Positions 20,300 to 30,224 of a stretch of DNA of 64,000 bases are shown here, piece by piece. The DNA is from Eulemur rufifrons (taxonomy: Eukaryota; Chordata; Mammalia; Primates; Lemuridae): assembly GCF_041146395.1 (NCBI RefSeq), contig NC_091001.1:104616965-104680964 (forward strand). The letters run 5' to 3'. Under the pieces are notes generated by a model that made no database searches, had not been told where the DNA came from, and saw only the letters and a program-made list of their open reading frames with translations. The stretch's first letter is position 1; each line of letters starts with the position of its first letter. The translations under genes were made by a program, and so were the position numbers.

Positions 20300-20440
20300 G
20301 TCACTGTCTCTGCTGAGTTAGAAGGTGTGCTCCGAGAGGACACAGAGCTGGCGAGACTTGTCCACAGCCATGTGCTGAGCACCAAGAAGAGGACCTGCGG
20401 CCGGGCTACATCAATAAGTCTTTGTGGAATGAACAGATGT
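20300..20440 (+). mobile_element. L2 LINE 3' end, eroded
   Basis: GTGCTCCGAGAGGACACAGA, GCCATGTGCTGAGCACCAAG, and the terminal CATCAATAAGTCTTTGTGGA with ATGAACAG follow the L2 tail (gagctcctcgagggcagg... aataaatgtttgttgaatgaat). Confidence 0.6.
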
Positions 20441-21204
20441 CATCTCAACACCCCGAACAGGAAGACACACGCTGGCGCATCGTGGCTGCCCAGGTCCCCA
20501 AAGGCAAAGATTCTTGTTAGAAGGAGTGCATTTTTTTCAAAGATCAGAAATAGTTCAGCATACCCATTTCTGAATGCAGAATTGCTGAAGTGAATAGAAC
20601 AACAAATGAGAAATAGAGAATAAAGAGACAAAGCCAGATGATCCTGGGCTCCCTGGGTGTTGGTTTCTGGTGCTCCCTGCTGGTATCCCAAGGGTGGGTC
20701 CCAGCACGAGGACAGACGTCCCCGGTGCATTTGCAGCAGGGTGCTCCATTAATCACACTCCTTCCCTTCTGGGTGCATTGTGATTTGGGCAAAAAGCACC
20801 TGTTGAGGATCCGTTTTTCTTCTCAAAAGAAGAATCAGAATTGTCATGTGAGAGAAGTTAGACATGCTCATTAAAAAAAAAAAAACCTCAATAATTGCAA
20901 AGTGGTTCGATTAAAGTAACAAAAAGGCAATTGCAATTGATTTCTAGAAAGTCAGAGTTTATTGTTAACGTTCTGCTTTGAATTTGAGATTGAAAAGCTT
21001 CAAGAGGAAAAACTATAATGCATATAGCCTTTAAAGAATTTCTTCATTTTTAAAGAAACAACTCAGTCTCCTTTTCTCAGATCCTAAGAAACTCAATTGA
21101 ATACTTGAAAAAAAATTTTTTAAAGACCCAGCCTCATATTCCCTAGAATCTCACAGAATTTCAAAGCTGGAAAAGCCTCAAAGCCCAAAACTCCTCCTCC
21201 TTGC
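20441..21204. other. Repeat-poor, AT-rich block with conserved-looking text
   Basis: No confident repeat over about 760 bp. There is an A-run at 20873-20885 and AT-rich words rich in CAATT (CTCAATAATTGCAAAG, GGCAATTGCAATTGATTT). Low CpG. It could be a conserved noncoding element or a very old unrecognised repeat. Confidence 0.35.
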
Positions 21205-21385
21205 AGTGAAGCGGGCAGGGACTTTGAAGGCCAGGTTCAACCCCAGCTAGCCCCGTCGCTCACTGCTCTGAAACTCTGTAAACACTGCTGGGTAAAACGC
21301 TGCTGATAATGCCTACCTTGCAGAGTTATGAAAAGGTTTAACCGGCACAACGTATGCAAATCTTTAGAATAGTGCCCAGGTATTT
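21205..21385 (+). mobile_element. MIR SINE, nearly full core and 3' half
   Basis: GGTTCAACCCCAGCTAGCC, CGTCGCTCACTGCTCTGAAA, GATAATGCCTACCTTGCAGA, GTTATGAAAAGGTTTAACC and TAGAATAGTGCCCAGG follow MIR in order. Confidence 0.8.
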
Positions 21386-22179
21386 CTCTTGGGAAGGGTC
21401 ACGGTGTGATCATTGGTGACAGAGAGAGAGATGTTCCCAATATGCTCAGGCCTGCATCTGGTGAAATATGCAGGAAGTGATATTGATCTATGGCAGGCTT
21501 GGGGCTCGCTCCCATTCAGCAAGCATATGGCGTGCGGATGTGCACCACCCACCTCGGGCCCGCCGCCAGCCGCACCCACCTGCACGCCATACCTGCTTCT
21601 CTGGAAGTCAGCCCAGCTGCCGAGTCCGTCATGCCCGGCATTCGCCATCCTTCCGTGTGCTTTGCTTGTTCCTGCACTTACTACACCTCGTCTGAGCTCT
21701 CAGCTTCAAGACGCAACCTTGAAGCCCACCCCACACACCCCACTGGGCCCATTCCCCTGTTTTAAAGACCTTCATCTTCCACTTTCCCCTGTTGCTTCAG
21801 GGAGGATCCCTCTGCCCTAAGCCAGCCCCTCGCCTCGCTGCTCTGCCAGAGCCCAGAGCCCTCATCCAGCGGGGGCATCCATTGAATTTCTGCCTGGGAG
21901 GGGCAAGAGGTGGAGGAGGGGGTGTCACGAAAAGACTTATCTGGAAGCACCATCTACGTATCTACAGTAGGTTTACTTCAGAGGTTGGGGAGAAAGATGG
22001 AGAGATTAGGAGGAGGCTGGACCCCTCCCACCATCACTGACCCCTGACTGCCCTGATGTTTGGACCCTGTATTCACAGCTCTCCTTCCAGACTGGTAGAC
22101 CGACTCATCCTCTGCTCCCAGATCAAGAACGGCAGGAAAGAAAAGAACTAATATTTATCAAGTCCTAAGGAAAGAACTA
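21386..22179. other. GC-rich repeat-poor stretch
   Basis: No confident assignment. A 135-codon plus-strand frame (21413-21820) is overlapped by 91-, 75- and 94-codon frames on both strands with no domain; not called as a gene. Confidence 0.4.
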
Positions 22180-22635
22180 ACTGGTTCAGGTTCCCTTCCA
22201 GGTGCTTTTGCATCTGAGTGTCTGTTGACTTTGTCCCGGGCCAGCCCAGCTGAGCCGCATCCGCATTTCCCAGGACTCCCTTCCCGAGGCTGCGGCAGCT
22301 CACGCGTGCCATTGTGAATCTACACGTCTCCCTTATTGCTCCTGCTCCCCGCATGTCCTCCTTCAGCCTCTCCATCCTGGGCCAGGGGCAAGTGCGGCTG
22401 CATGGTGAAGACACCAGGTCACCCTGAAGGTCACCTGCCTCACCAAGTTTGGAGGTGATGAGTGTCCAAGGCCAGCGCTGTTGAATTCCATGACAGTTCG
22501 AGTTTGGCCTTGCTCTCCCCAGCTTCATGTCCCCCCTTCTTGACCCTGCTGAGGTCAAACCCAGTGCCTTGCACAGCTTTATTCTAAATCACTTACCATA
22601 GTTCTGTTATTCTAAGGAACCCCTAACCGATATAG
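22180..22635 (-). other. Possible old LTR-like repeat
   Basis: The end TATTCTAAGGAACCCCTAAC followed by CGATATAG resembles the 'gaaccctaactgatacag' termini of MaLR-like LTRs. The body has no words I can assign. Low confidence; may be unique DNA. Confidence 0.3.
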
Positions 22636-22876
22636 TTAGTACAGTGCAATGGTTAAGAAGGTGGCTTCTGGAACCACACAACCTGAGTTCCAATCCCGAC
22701 TATGCTACGTCACTTGGTAGCTGTCAACTTTTGATCTTACTGCTGCCTGTCTCAGTTCTTCATCTGTAAAATGGGAATAATTATAAATATTTGCCTCATA
22801 GGTGGTCATGAGGCATAAATGACTTAATACATGAAAAGCATTTGGAATGGTATTTACCACCTCCATGAGCATTATT
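22636..22876 (+). mobile_element. MIR SINE, near full length
   Basis: ACAGTGCAATGGTTAAGAAGG, TGAGTTCCAATCCCGACTAT, AGTTCTTCATCTGTAAAATG, GGGAATAATTATAAATATTT, TTAATACATGAAAAGCATT and GGTATTTACC cover most of the MIR consensus in plus orientation. An oppositely oriented MIR follows 40 bp downstream. Confidence 0.92.
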
Positions 22877-22914
22877 ATTCCTACCATTTCAGTTTCTCTT
22901 TGAAAATATGGTGA

Positions 22915-23045
22915 GCTATGTATGTTGTTATATTCACAGATCAGTGGAGTGAGACTCAGAAAGGTTAAGTGACTTAGCCAGGGCCACTCGGCTGGTAAGT
23001 GACAGAGCTGGATCCCATCCCAGGTCAATTTGCTTCCAAGCTACA
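22915..23045 (-). mobile_element. MIR SINE, antisense
   Basis: CACAGATCAGTGGAGTGAGA, CTCAGAAAGGTTAAGTGAC, TTAGCCAGGGCCACTCGG and CTGGTAAGTGACAGAGCTGG are reverse MIR core. Forms a head-facing inverted pair with the MIR at 22636. Confidence 0.9.
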
Positions 23046-23289
23046 TGAGGAAAGGGAAGGGTCCCACTTCCATTTCTTATCTCTCATCCTTCTGGGAAGC
23101 TGTCTCTTTGGAAAGCTTCCAAGCCTCTTGTTTCATAAGGACCCTTGATCATTTTAATCAAGAATGGAAATATTCACCAACTTGGGCCTCTTTAGACAGA
23201 TTCAAAGATTTTGCAAAAGAGATAATTTCCCCCTCCGTGCTGAATCCTCTTCTGAACACAGTACACAGCTCCACTCATGACTAATTTGG
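23046..23289. other. Spacer, nothing identified
   Basis: Contains CACTTCCATTTCTTATCTC and AATTTCCCCCTCCGTGC; no assignment. Confidence 0.35.
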
Positions 23290-23365
23290 AATTTCAATTA
23301 ATCAACAAGTATTTATTCAGCTCTAATCTCTCGCCAACGTTGTGCTAAATGCTACGGGAGAAACT
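23290..23365 (-). mobile_element. L2 LINE 3' tip, antisense
   Basis: ATTAATCAACAAGTATTTATTC, AACGTTGTGCTAAATGCTAC and GGGAGAAAC match the reverse L2 tail (tcaacaaacatttattgagc... actgtgctaggtgctggg). Confidence 0.65.
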
Positions 23366-23487
23366 GGCACCTGTGGCACAGCGGGAAATCTACTGGACTT
23401 GAATTCAAAAAACTTGCACTTGCCTATTCGCTCTGTGGTTTCCTCTCTGTAAAGGAGTGATAGGGAGACCTACCTCTGTGTCAGTTA
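23366..23487 (+). mobile_element. MIR SINE fragment
   Basis: TGGCACAGCGGGAAATCTAC, TGGACTTGAATTCAAAAAAC, CGCTCTGTGGTTTCCTCTC and GTAAAGGAGTGATAGGGAG follow MIR order with moderate divergence. Confidence 0.65.
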
Positions 23488-23918
23488 TGCCAGTGGATTG
23501 CAGGGTGGCTCCAAAAGATATGTCCACATTTAGTACCCAGGCCCTGTAGATGTGGACTTATTCTAAGAAAGGGTCTTTGCAGAGGTAATTAAGGATCTTA
23601 AGGTGAGAACATCACCCTGGATTATCTGAGTGAACCCTAGATCTGATGACAAGTGTCCTTTTAAGAGACAGAAGAGGAGAAGACACAGATACAAGAGGAG
23701 AAGAAGCCCACGGGAATCCAAGGAAAGCCTGAAACCACCCAAAGCCGGAAGAGAAAAGGGAGGATTCTTCCCTGAAGCCTGCAGACAAAGGATTCTTCCC
23801 TGCTGACACCTTCATTTCAGACGTCTGGACTCTAGGACCATGAAAGAATACATTTCTGTTGCTTAAAGCCACCAAGTTTGTGGTAAGTTTTCGAGGCAGC
23901 CCTAGGAAGCTAATACAG
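23488..23918 (+). mobile_element. MLT1-type MaLR solo LTR
   Basis: GGTGGCTCCAAAAGATATGT, AGAAAGGGTCTTTGCAGAGG, TAATTAAGGATCTTAAGGTG, AGTGTCCTTTTAAGAGACAG, GACACCTTCATTTCAGACG and AAAGCCACCAAGTTTGTGG, ending CAGCCCTAGGAAGCTAATAC, match MLT1 LTRs end to end. Abuts an oppositely oriented MaLR-like LTR. Confidence 0.9.
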
Positions 23919-23919
23919 T

Positions 23920-24400
23920 CATCTTTGGCTGTTTAACAAATTACCACAAATTTAGCAGCTTAAAACAACACCCATTTATTACTTCACAGTTTTATAGAGC
24001 GGAAGTCTAGACACAGCATGACAGGGTTCCCTGCCCAGGTGCTCGCAGGGCTGAAATCAAGGTGTCAGCTACTTTCTCATCCACGACTTGGGGCAGTGCT
24101 TAGCTCACGCGGCTGTGACTCCACTCCGTCCCTGTGGCTGTAGGGCTGAGGTCCCCACTTCCTGGCTGACTGGCGGCCACTTGCATTCCTGCTACCGGCC
24201 TCCTCCATCGCCAAGGCCAGCAATGGCAAGCCTCCCTCAGGTCGAATCCCTCTCACACTTCAGCTTACCCTGTCTCTGGCCTCTGCACTCAAAGTTAAAG
24301 AGGTCATGTGGTTAGGTCAGTCCTTCCCACATCATCTTCCTTCCTTAGAGCTAAGACCAAATGTGGTGATGATAAGCCCAACCTGCCCCGAGCAGAGAGG
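23920..24400 (-). mobile_element. MLT1-type MaLR LTR, antisense
   Basis: AACAAATTACCACAAATTTA, GCAGCTTAAAACAACACCC, ATTTATTACTTCACAGTTTT, GCTGAAATCAAGGTGTCAGC and AAGGCCAGCAATGGCAAGCC are antisense MaLR LTR words. With the element at 23488-23918 it makes a tail-to-tail pair, right after the AATAC terminus of that LTR. Confidence 0.8.
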
Positions 24401-25335
24401 ACACAACCGTGCGGAGGAGCCCTCTTGGGGTGGATGCTCTAGCCCTGGTTGAGCCACCCTCGTCGATACCATACATCAAAAAGACAAGCTGTCCTTGTTA
24501 AGACCAGTCCAAAATACAGACAGATGAGTAAAAGTAATGATTGTTGTTGTTTTAAGCCACCAAGTTTTGGGGTAGAATCTTATGCAACAGTAAATAACCA
24601 CAACAGATATTTGAACCTGGATGTCGGGTACTATCATAATAAAATCCTACAACTTATGAACTGACTTTGGTTCCAGGCAGCCTAAAGGGTCTCAGAGAGA
24701 GTGTTATTGAAACCTGTAAGGGCCTGGAGAAGCCTGTCAATGAGGGTGTTTGGGAAAGCCATGGAAACGTTATAGAAATCTGAAACTAAGGGGGACCCTT
24801 GTTATGTAGTGGCAGAACATGTGGCCACACTGTAACCTGCAGTAAGGGGGACAGTAGGAAGGTGCCTAAGGATCTTGATGATCCAGCTAAGATTTCCAGT
24901 CACAATATCGAAAGTGCCACCTGACTTCTTCTCTCCAGCTATAATAAAATGTGAGAGGAGAAAGATGAGCTCAAGAAGCCAGAACTTTCTGGGTTCAAAA
25001 TCAGATGTTTTCATTTGCAAGTCTTCTCCTAAGCAAATAATTCTCAAAGTAAGAAAGGGACTCAGGTCAAACATAAATCCAGGATGGGACTATAAGACCT
25101 TTGGCTAAGACCCCAGGAAGATCTTAGGCAGTGCTTCTTAGAATCTCTCAGATAGACAAAAAGTCCTCTAAGAATCTTAAGGGCCTATCTCAGCCAAGCT
25201 GATCCCCTATGGCACAGAGATGAACTGTCCCCACTGAGCACTATCTAAAGTATCAGTTCATGAGCAAAATTAGTAATTGTGTTGTTTTCAGTCACCAAGT
25301 TTTGGGGTCATTGGTTATTCGGCAATAGGTAACTT
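24401..25335 (+). mobile_element. ERVL/MaLR-class LTR material, two LTR-end signatures
   Basis: Two copies of an LTR 3' end occur: TTGTTTTAAGCCACCAAGTT plus TTATGCAACAGTAAATAACC at 24545-24600, and TTGTTTTCAGTCACCAAGTT plus TTATTCGGCAATAGGTAAC at 25278-25331. Between them the DNA (AGTGGCAGAACATGTGGCC, ATAAAATGTGAGAGGAGAAA) resembles an ERVL-class LTR body. No retroviral gene remnants are apparent. Subfamily not assigned. Confidence 0.55.
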
Positions 25336-25834
25336 GGACCGGATCCAAACCACAGGATTCCATGCTCTGTCCAGTTCCCACTGACACCGTGATCTCTCTG
25401 CTTCCAGAGCTGGGCTTAGGGTTCTGTCTCTTGACCACAGGATCTTACCCAGTGGACAAAGTCTGGTTGGCATGGGAGACAGGAAAGTCTCCACTCTTTG
25501 TGTGGCTTTTCTGAATCCCAGAGCCTGTGTTTTCAATAGAGAGACATGGTCAGGACTGGCCTCCCAGGCTCCTGCCAGGTGGCAGGGAGAGGTGTCAGTA
25601 AGCTAGACAGGGGGAGGGAAACGCCTTGACCTGGGGAAGCAGCTGGAAGTTCTCTTCCAGGACCTTCTTTATCCCGTCTTCGAGGTTCCAGTGGGGCATC
25701 TGGGATTCACTTTGGAGAAAGAGTACTTAGAATCCTCCTTCTTCCTGCTGGATCAGGGAGCGTGTTGACTTCTACGACAAGTCTGCAGAACGGCGCCTGT
25801 CAGAGCCTTTATTTTCCCCACCTCACCCATTTAT
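25336..25834. other. Repeat-poor stretch, nothing identified
   Basis: No assignment. GC-moderate, contains CAGGTGGCAGGGAGAGG near 25575. No coding signal. Confidence 0.35.
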
Positions 25835-26090
25835 TATTGAACAGTCATTGATGGAGGCCTCCTCCATGCTAGGCGCGGGGGACACGCATACTCAGGGAGC
25901 CATCTATCTGGCGGAGGACACAGGTAGGGACATAGACAACCACAGTGGCTTCTTCGAGTCTCCACTGAAGCACGTGCTCAGACCAGGCGATGCCAGAGGA
26001 GGGAACGACGCGGGCCTGGGGACCTGGGGAGAGGCAGCTGGTGCTGGGAACACCAGGTGGGCAGGGCTTTGAGAGCCACCACAGGTAAAC
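25835..26090 (-). mobile_element. L2 LINE 3' end, antisense
   Basis: ATTATTGAACAGTCATTGATGG, CCTCCATGCTAGGCGCGGGG, GACACGCATACTCAGGGAGC, and downstream AGAGGAGGGAACGACGCGGG follow reverse L2. CpG-rich for an old L2. Confidence 0.7.
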
Positions 26091-26124
26091 CAAGCCTGGA
26101 TATCACTGGTCACCTGTCCCCTCC

Positions 26125-26225
26125 CTTACACTCCAGGTTATGCTCTGGGCCTGTGTTAAAGCTGTTCTTTATTCCTGGAAGACTTGTCCCAACCTGGGCT
26201 GGCTAACTCCCATTCCTCCTTAGAA
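26125..26225 (+). mobile_element. L2 LINE fragment
   Basis: TGTTAAAGCTGTTCTTTATTCC, TGGAAGACTTGTCCCAACC and CTGGCTAACTCCCATTCCTCC match the plus-strand L2 section 'gctgttccctctgcctggaatgcccttcccc... ctcctactcatcc'. Confidence 0.75.
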
Positions 26226-26345
26226 ATTCTCACAGTAACCTCTATGACACCATTCAGGGGTCCTTATCCTCTGAAGGACACATAATCTTTTCTCCCTCAT
26301 TGTATAGGTGAGGAAACCAAAGATCAGACAGTTAAAGGCAGTTAT
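26226..26345 (-). mobile_element. MIR SINE, antisense
   Basis: CTCACAGTAACCTCTATGAC, CCCTCATTGTATAGGTGAGG, AAACCAAAGATCAGACAG and TTAAAGGCAGTTATCCGATG follow reverse MIR. Confidence 0.75.
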
Positions 26346-26879
26346 CCGATGTCCATACAGAGAGATATAGTATTAATATGTACCCACTGAGGTATACCTA
26401 CTGAGATATAGTATATACCTACTGAATAGGGAAACCAAAGCCTATTTAAAGTTGCATCATTCATCTTTCTGAAAATTATTAACATAAAAAATGATGTAGC
26501 AAAACTAATTAAGATATTAAACAAACAAAAAACTCCTTTTTTTTTTTTATACCCAAAGAGCTTCAGTTGTGTCTATAGCATCCTATTTCTTTTTAAAATA
26601 GGAAGCAAGTAGAGCAAAATACTCAGAGTTAGGTAGTGGGCAAATATTTGTTTATTATGTTATTTTCTGTTCTTTTCATTATGTACAAGAATCTTCACCG
26701 CTTTATTTTGGTAAGACAATTTACTTTAATTAAACCCTAAGGAATCAGATCTAACATATTTCATATTCAAGTAATTTATTCAAAGATAATAGTGTATATA
26801 ACAAAAGTGATTTCTTATTTTGGGGTACACTGACAAACAATCTCAGGAAATCAGAGTACAAAAAAATATATATATATAC
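26346..26879. other. AT-rich stretch
   Basis: A small internal near-duplication occurs at 26365-26430 (ACCCACTGAGGTATACC, ACCTACTGAGATATAGTA, ACCTACTGAATAGGG). T-run at 26538-26549. Parts may belong to the antisense L1 that follows. Confidence 0.4.
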
Positions 26880-26900
26880 ACACACACATGTATATATTGT
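26860..26900. repeat. (TA)n/(CA)n compound simple repeat
   Basis: ATATATATATA followed by CACACACACA and TGTATATAT. Confidence 0.85.
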
Positions 26901-27430
26901 CTTCCTGCCCCCCATCCTAACATGCTATTTTCTTTTTCCCATTTTTACTTCTGCTCCTGGTTCACACGGAGGCAACATTTTTCATAAATTCAATCGCAGC
27001 ATAGATTCCAATTTGAATTCTACTATTTGCACTTAACTCTGTCATTAACATTTTTGGTCTGCAGATTATGGTCTGAATAATCCTCATAATTATTGTTTTT
27101 AATGGCTACAGTCACTACAACTTAGTAAGCTGTTCCCCAATTATAGCTCACTTCAATCATTTCCAGCTTTTTGCTTTTATGGAAATACTTTCATAAACAT
27201 CTTTATGAATATAATATTTTATTTCTTTTGAAACATGTATCTTTATGTAGATATGAAGTACATACAATCACACTATTCTCCAATTAATATTATATCAACT
27301 TATAATGTACATGTGTGTGTTTTACCTCACTCCACCCCTATTTAATATTTTCACTTATTTATTGTTTTTGTAGGGGTTTCTCCCGTCTTTAGTAGACCTA
27401 TTTGGATGGTACTGATTACCCATTAGTGAA
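26880..27430 (-). mobile_element. Old L1 (L1ME-type) antisense fragment
   Basis: GGAGGCAACATTTTTCATAA, TTTGCACTTAACTCTGTCAT, AATGGCTACAGTCACTACAAC, GTAAGCTGTTCCCCAATTAT, TTTCCAGCTTTTTGCTTTTA and TAAACATCTTTATGAATATAA parallel antisense old-L1 text (ggctgcatagt... aggttgtttccagttttttgct... aaacatccttgtgaata). Very diverged, AT-rich. Confidence 0.6.
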
Positions 27431-28154
27431 TGAAGAAATTTCATGGTCTACACACTAATGCTGAAAGAAATTCAACATTTTGCTATTTCTACCATCTTGG
27501 ATTCTTTAGTCTCCAAAATGAAATATTATCACAGCCCATCCTTGCAGGGTAGCGCACTTGGTCATTTCTTCCTGTTCTTGGGGGCAGTGGAGCACTAAGC
27601 CCGGAGGACAAAAATGAGGATGAGGAGGGGTGGGAGATGCTGCAAGCTGGGAGCGGGGAGCCCAGAACTCCCCATTGCCGCCAGGTGAGCCCCTCACAGG
27701 AGGAGTGTGATGTAGCCTTTAGGTAGACTGAAACTTAATTGGGAGTAAGAATGATCCTCTGACAGGCAGACATTTCATAAAACACATCCTTTCTGGTACT
27801 GAAGGAAGTTTAGGTCTATTGTTCCTCTTGCAGGAACTATCAAAAATTAGCAAACTCTTTTTAAATAATTTGACTGTTTCTAAGTATCAGACTGCTAATG
27901 AACTGAGCCTTGTTTTTCAAAAAGTAATAAAGAAAACCCTAAATTTCTCTGACTAAAGGTCTCCAAAATGGAAAGAATACGGAATTGCTGTGATTAGGCA
28001 GGGATTGGGCAAGGACCCTAGAGGTCTGCCCTGACCTCCTGGCCCTGGGATACTGTCTGTGCGATGGTGGGGGCCACACATCAGGGTGGCAGCTGGAGCG
28101 TGATACGTCTGAGGGCTGAGAGATCAGAGTCCAGGTGGAAGGATGCACTTGGGC
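27431..28154. other. Repeat-poor stretch, nothing identified
   Basis: About 720 bp, AT-rich at 27730-27970 and GC-richer on each side. No transposon or gene recognised. Confidence 0.4.
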
Positions 28155-28300
28155 CAAAGCTTGCTGTGATTAGGGGTAAATCACCTCTCTACTTTGGGCT
28201 ATAGTTTCTCCATGAGTAAATGCTGTAAATACTGCCCTGCCATCTTCCCCAGGCTATTTGTAGGCTCCAGATGACATAGTTAGAAAGTGTTTTATTAACC
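28155..28300 (+). mobile_element. MIR3-like SINE fragment
   Basis: TAAATCACCTCTCTACTTTGG, AGTTTCTCCATGAGTAAATG, TGTAGGCTCCAGATGACATAG and TTAGAAAGTGTTTTATTAA follow MIR/MIR3 order. Confidence 0.65.
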
Positions 28301-28844
28301 ACAAAAAGATGCACATATATAAGGGATGTTGATGGTGGTGTTTCCATATTTGTACAGAAAATACTAATGTCTTTTGTCAGATAGACTGAAAATGATGGAA
28401 GGAATAAAATAGCATTTTGATAGGCCATACCCTATTGAGAAGAAATTTTAAGAGTAAAGCCTTGAACTATAAAGTCTCCCAAATACATTCCAGTCTGGCC
28501 ATGCACTCACTCCAAGAGCCTGCGGCCAGCGCTGGAAGCCATTAGCAGGGCTACAACTGCATTTATAGTCACAGTTGCTCTTTACTGTAGAGTCCATTTT
28601 TAGGAAACAGTAATCAAGTTGAAGTTTTTATACCACTATGTGATAAGACTAACAAGATATCTCTTTTTTTCCCTTTCTCCTCATCCTGCAGCGTCACCAC
28701 TGTCTGAATTTGGGAGAATGAAGAGTACCACTGTGGCCAGGAGAACAAGAACAAGATGGGGGAAAGTGGTCCAAAGTTGATCCCAGGATCAGAGGAAGTC
28801 ACTAAGGACCCCGAAAGGCCACCATAGCCTGGGTTTGAAGTGTA
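28301..28844. other. Repeat-poor stretch, nothing identified
   Basis: No assignment. The section 28490-28600 (GCCAGCGCTGGAAGCC, TTTATAGTCACAGTTGC) is free of repeat words. Confidence 0.35.
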
Positions 28845-29240
28845 TTAAATCAATTCAACAAACACTGAGGTCACTCAGAAGATACTGAAGTATAATCTGA
28901 TAGGGGCTCCTCCAAGAGATCACAACCTAGTGGGAACCACAAGAAAACAAATTGTGATGTTACAACATTATACTTGCAAAGTGTCCTGAGGAAGCTGCAG
29001 GGGACTCTTTATCATATGTATGGAGGTGGTATGGAGGCCACTGGAAAGCCACCAAGAGGAGATAACATTTGAGCAGAACGTTAAACACCGATGCAGAATT
29101 TGCCAGTGAAATTGGGGAGAGGGTATCGCAGGCAGAGGAAACAGTGTGACCAAAGGCCTGGAGGCCTGGTGTGCAGGGAATGCTCAGGAGAGAGCAAATG
29201 AATTATGTATGGTGTGTATGGGGGTAGGAGTGAGGGCGTG
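28845..29240 (-). mobile_element. L2 LINE, antisense
   Basis: AATTCAACAAACACTGAGG, GAGATCACAACCTAGTGGGA, GATAACATTTGAGCAGAACG, CAGGCAGAGGAAACAGTGTG and ACCAAAGGCCTGGAGGCC are reverse L2 in order (acagtctagtggggg... acatttgagcagag... gcagaggaaacagcatgtgcaaaggc). Confidence 0.92.
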
Positions 29241-29391
29241 TAATTTGGGAGTGGTCACATCATGCTGCAATGACAAATGTCCCCCAAATCTCAGTTGCTT
29301 ATAACAGCAAGAATTGGACAGGATATGTGCCCATCACTGTCAACAGTGACTCTCCATGTTGTCCTTGCTCCAGGACCCTGTTTGATGAATA
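29241..29391 (-). mobile_element. Unassigned MER-type repeat fragment
   Basis: TCATGCTGCAATGACAAATG, CCCCCAAATCTCAGTTGCTT and CCATCACTGTCAACAGTGAC resemble a dispersed antisense repeat (tgctgcaataacaaacaaccccaaaatctcagtggctt). Family not assigned. Confidence 0.4.
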
Positions 29392-29520
29392 GCTGCTGTC
29401 CAGACTGCCCAACCAATATGGTAGCCACTGCCACACAAGACTGTTGGTATGTTCAATGCTGGACAGCATAGATATTATAGAACATTTCCAGCATTGAAGA
29501 AAGTTCTGTTGGCCAGACTG
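29392..29520 (-). mobile_element. hAT-type MER element, antisense, internally deleted
   Basis: CAACCAATATGGTAGCCACTG near the left end, then GGACAGCATAGATATTATAGA and ACATTTCCAGCATTGAAGA, ending TTCTGTTGGCCAGACTG, match the DNA element whose plus strand opens 'cagcactgtccaatagaactttc'. A same-family copy is at 49766-49968. The central palindromic section is deleted. Confidence 0.65.
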
Positions 29521-29528
29521 GTCTAGAA

Positions 29529-29730
29529 CAGAGGTTAGCAAACTATGCCCCGTGGGCCAAATCCAATCTGCCACCTGTTTTTCTTTTAATAAAATGTTAC
29601 TGGAATACAGTCTCACTTGTTGACTTGTGTATTATCTATGATTACTTTCACATGACAACAGCAAAATTGAGAAGCTACCATATGGCCCACAAAGCTAAGC
29701 ATCTTAACAGGAAAGTTTTGTTGACACCTG
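29529..29730 (+). mobile_element. hAT-Charlie type DNA transposon
   Basis: Opens CAGAGGTTAGCAAACTATGC, continues GGGCCAAATCCAATCTGCC, TTTTAATAAAATGTTACTGG, ATTATCTATGATTACTTTCA and CATATGGCCCACAAAGCTAAG, and ends AAGTTTTGTTGACACCTG. The ends form hAT-style inverted repeats (CAG...CTG). Flanks GTCTAGAA and GTCTGGCC share only their first four bases, so the 8-bp target duplication is decayed or absent. Confidence 0.88.
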
Positions 29731-29964
29731 GTCTGGCCCATTGCCCCAGTTGTCATGGTAGAGCGAAAAAGGAGCTACAACCCACGTGTTACCTCTGCTC
29801 ACAAGTCATTGGCCAAAACTAATTGATGGCCCCCAGCCAACCACCAGGGAGCCAGGAATTGCAAAATTTACCATTTGCCTAGAAGGAGGGGAACCTGGAA
29901 ACATTTGGCACACTATGACAATCACAGGTGACGTGGCTGAACGTGGCCCAGAAAGTTAACCTGG
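29731..29964. other. Spacer, nothing identified
   Basis: No repeat or gene recognised. Confidence 0.35.
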
Positions 29965-30190
29965 GTCAAAAGGGCCCAAGAGTTTGAACTTCATAGTGAG
30001 AGGGATGGGCATTATCAGAGCTCTTTGATGCAGTAAGGGAAACAGGGGGAAGAAGTATATTAGGCTGGGGGCTTCTGGAGATGGATTGGAGCAATCGATG
30101 CTGGCAGAAAGGAAGCCCGGAGAAAAATGGGAGGAAGAAGTCAAGGAAGACAGGAGGAGGGCTCTAGAAACTCTCACAGGTGTGGGCTAT
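29965..30190 (-). mobile_element. L2 LINE, antisense
   Basis: CAAGAGTTTGAACTTCATAG, TGAGAGGGATGGGCATTATC and GGAGATGGATTGGAGCAATC fit reverse L2 (gagtttggactttatcctgagggcgatgggg...). Confidence 0.65.
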
Positions 30191-30224
30191 TCCATAGGAA
30201 ATGCAGCATCGCCTGAACCAGGGA

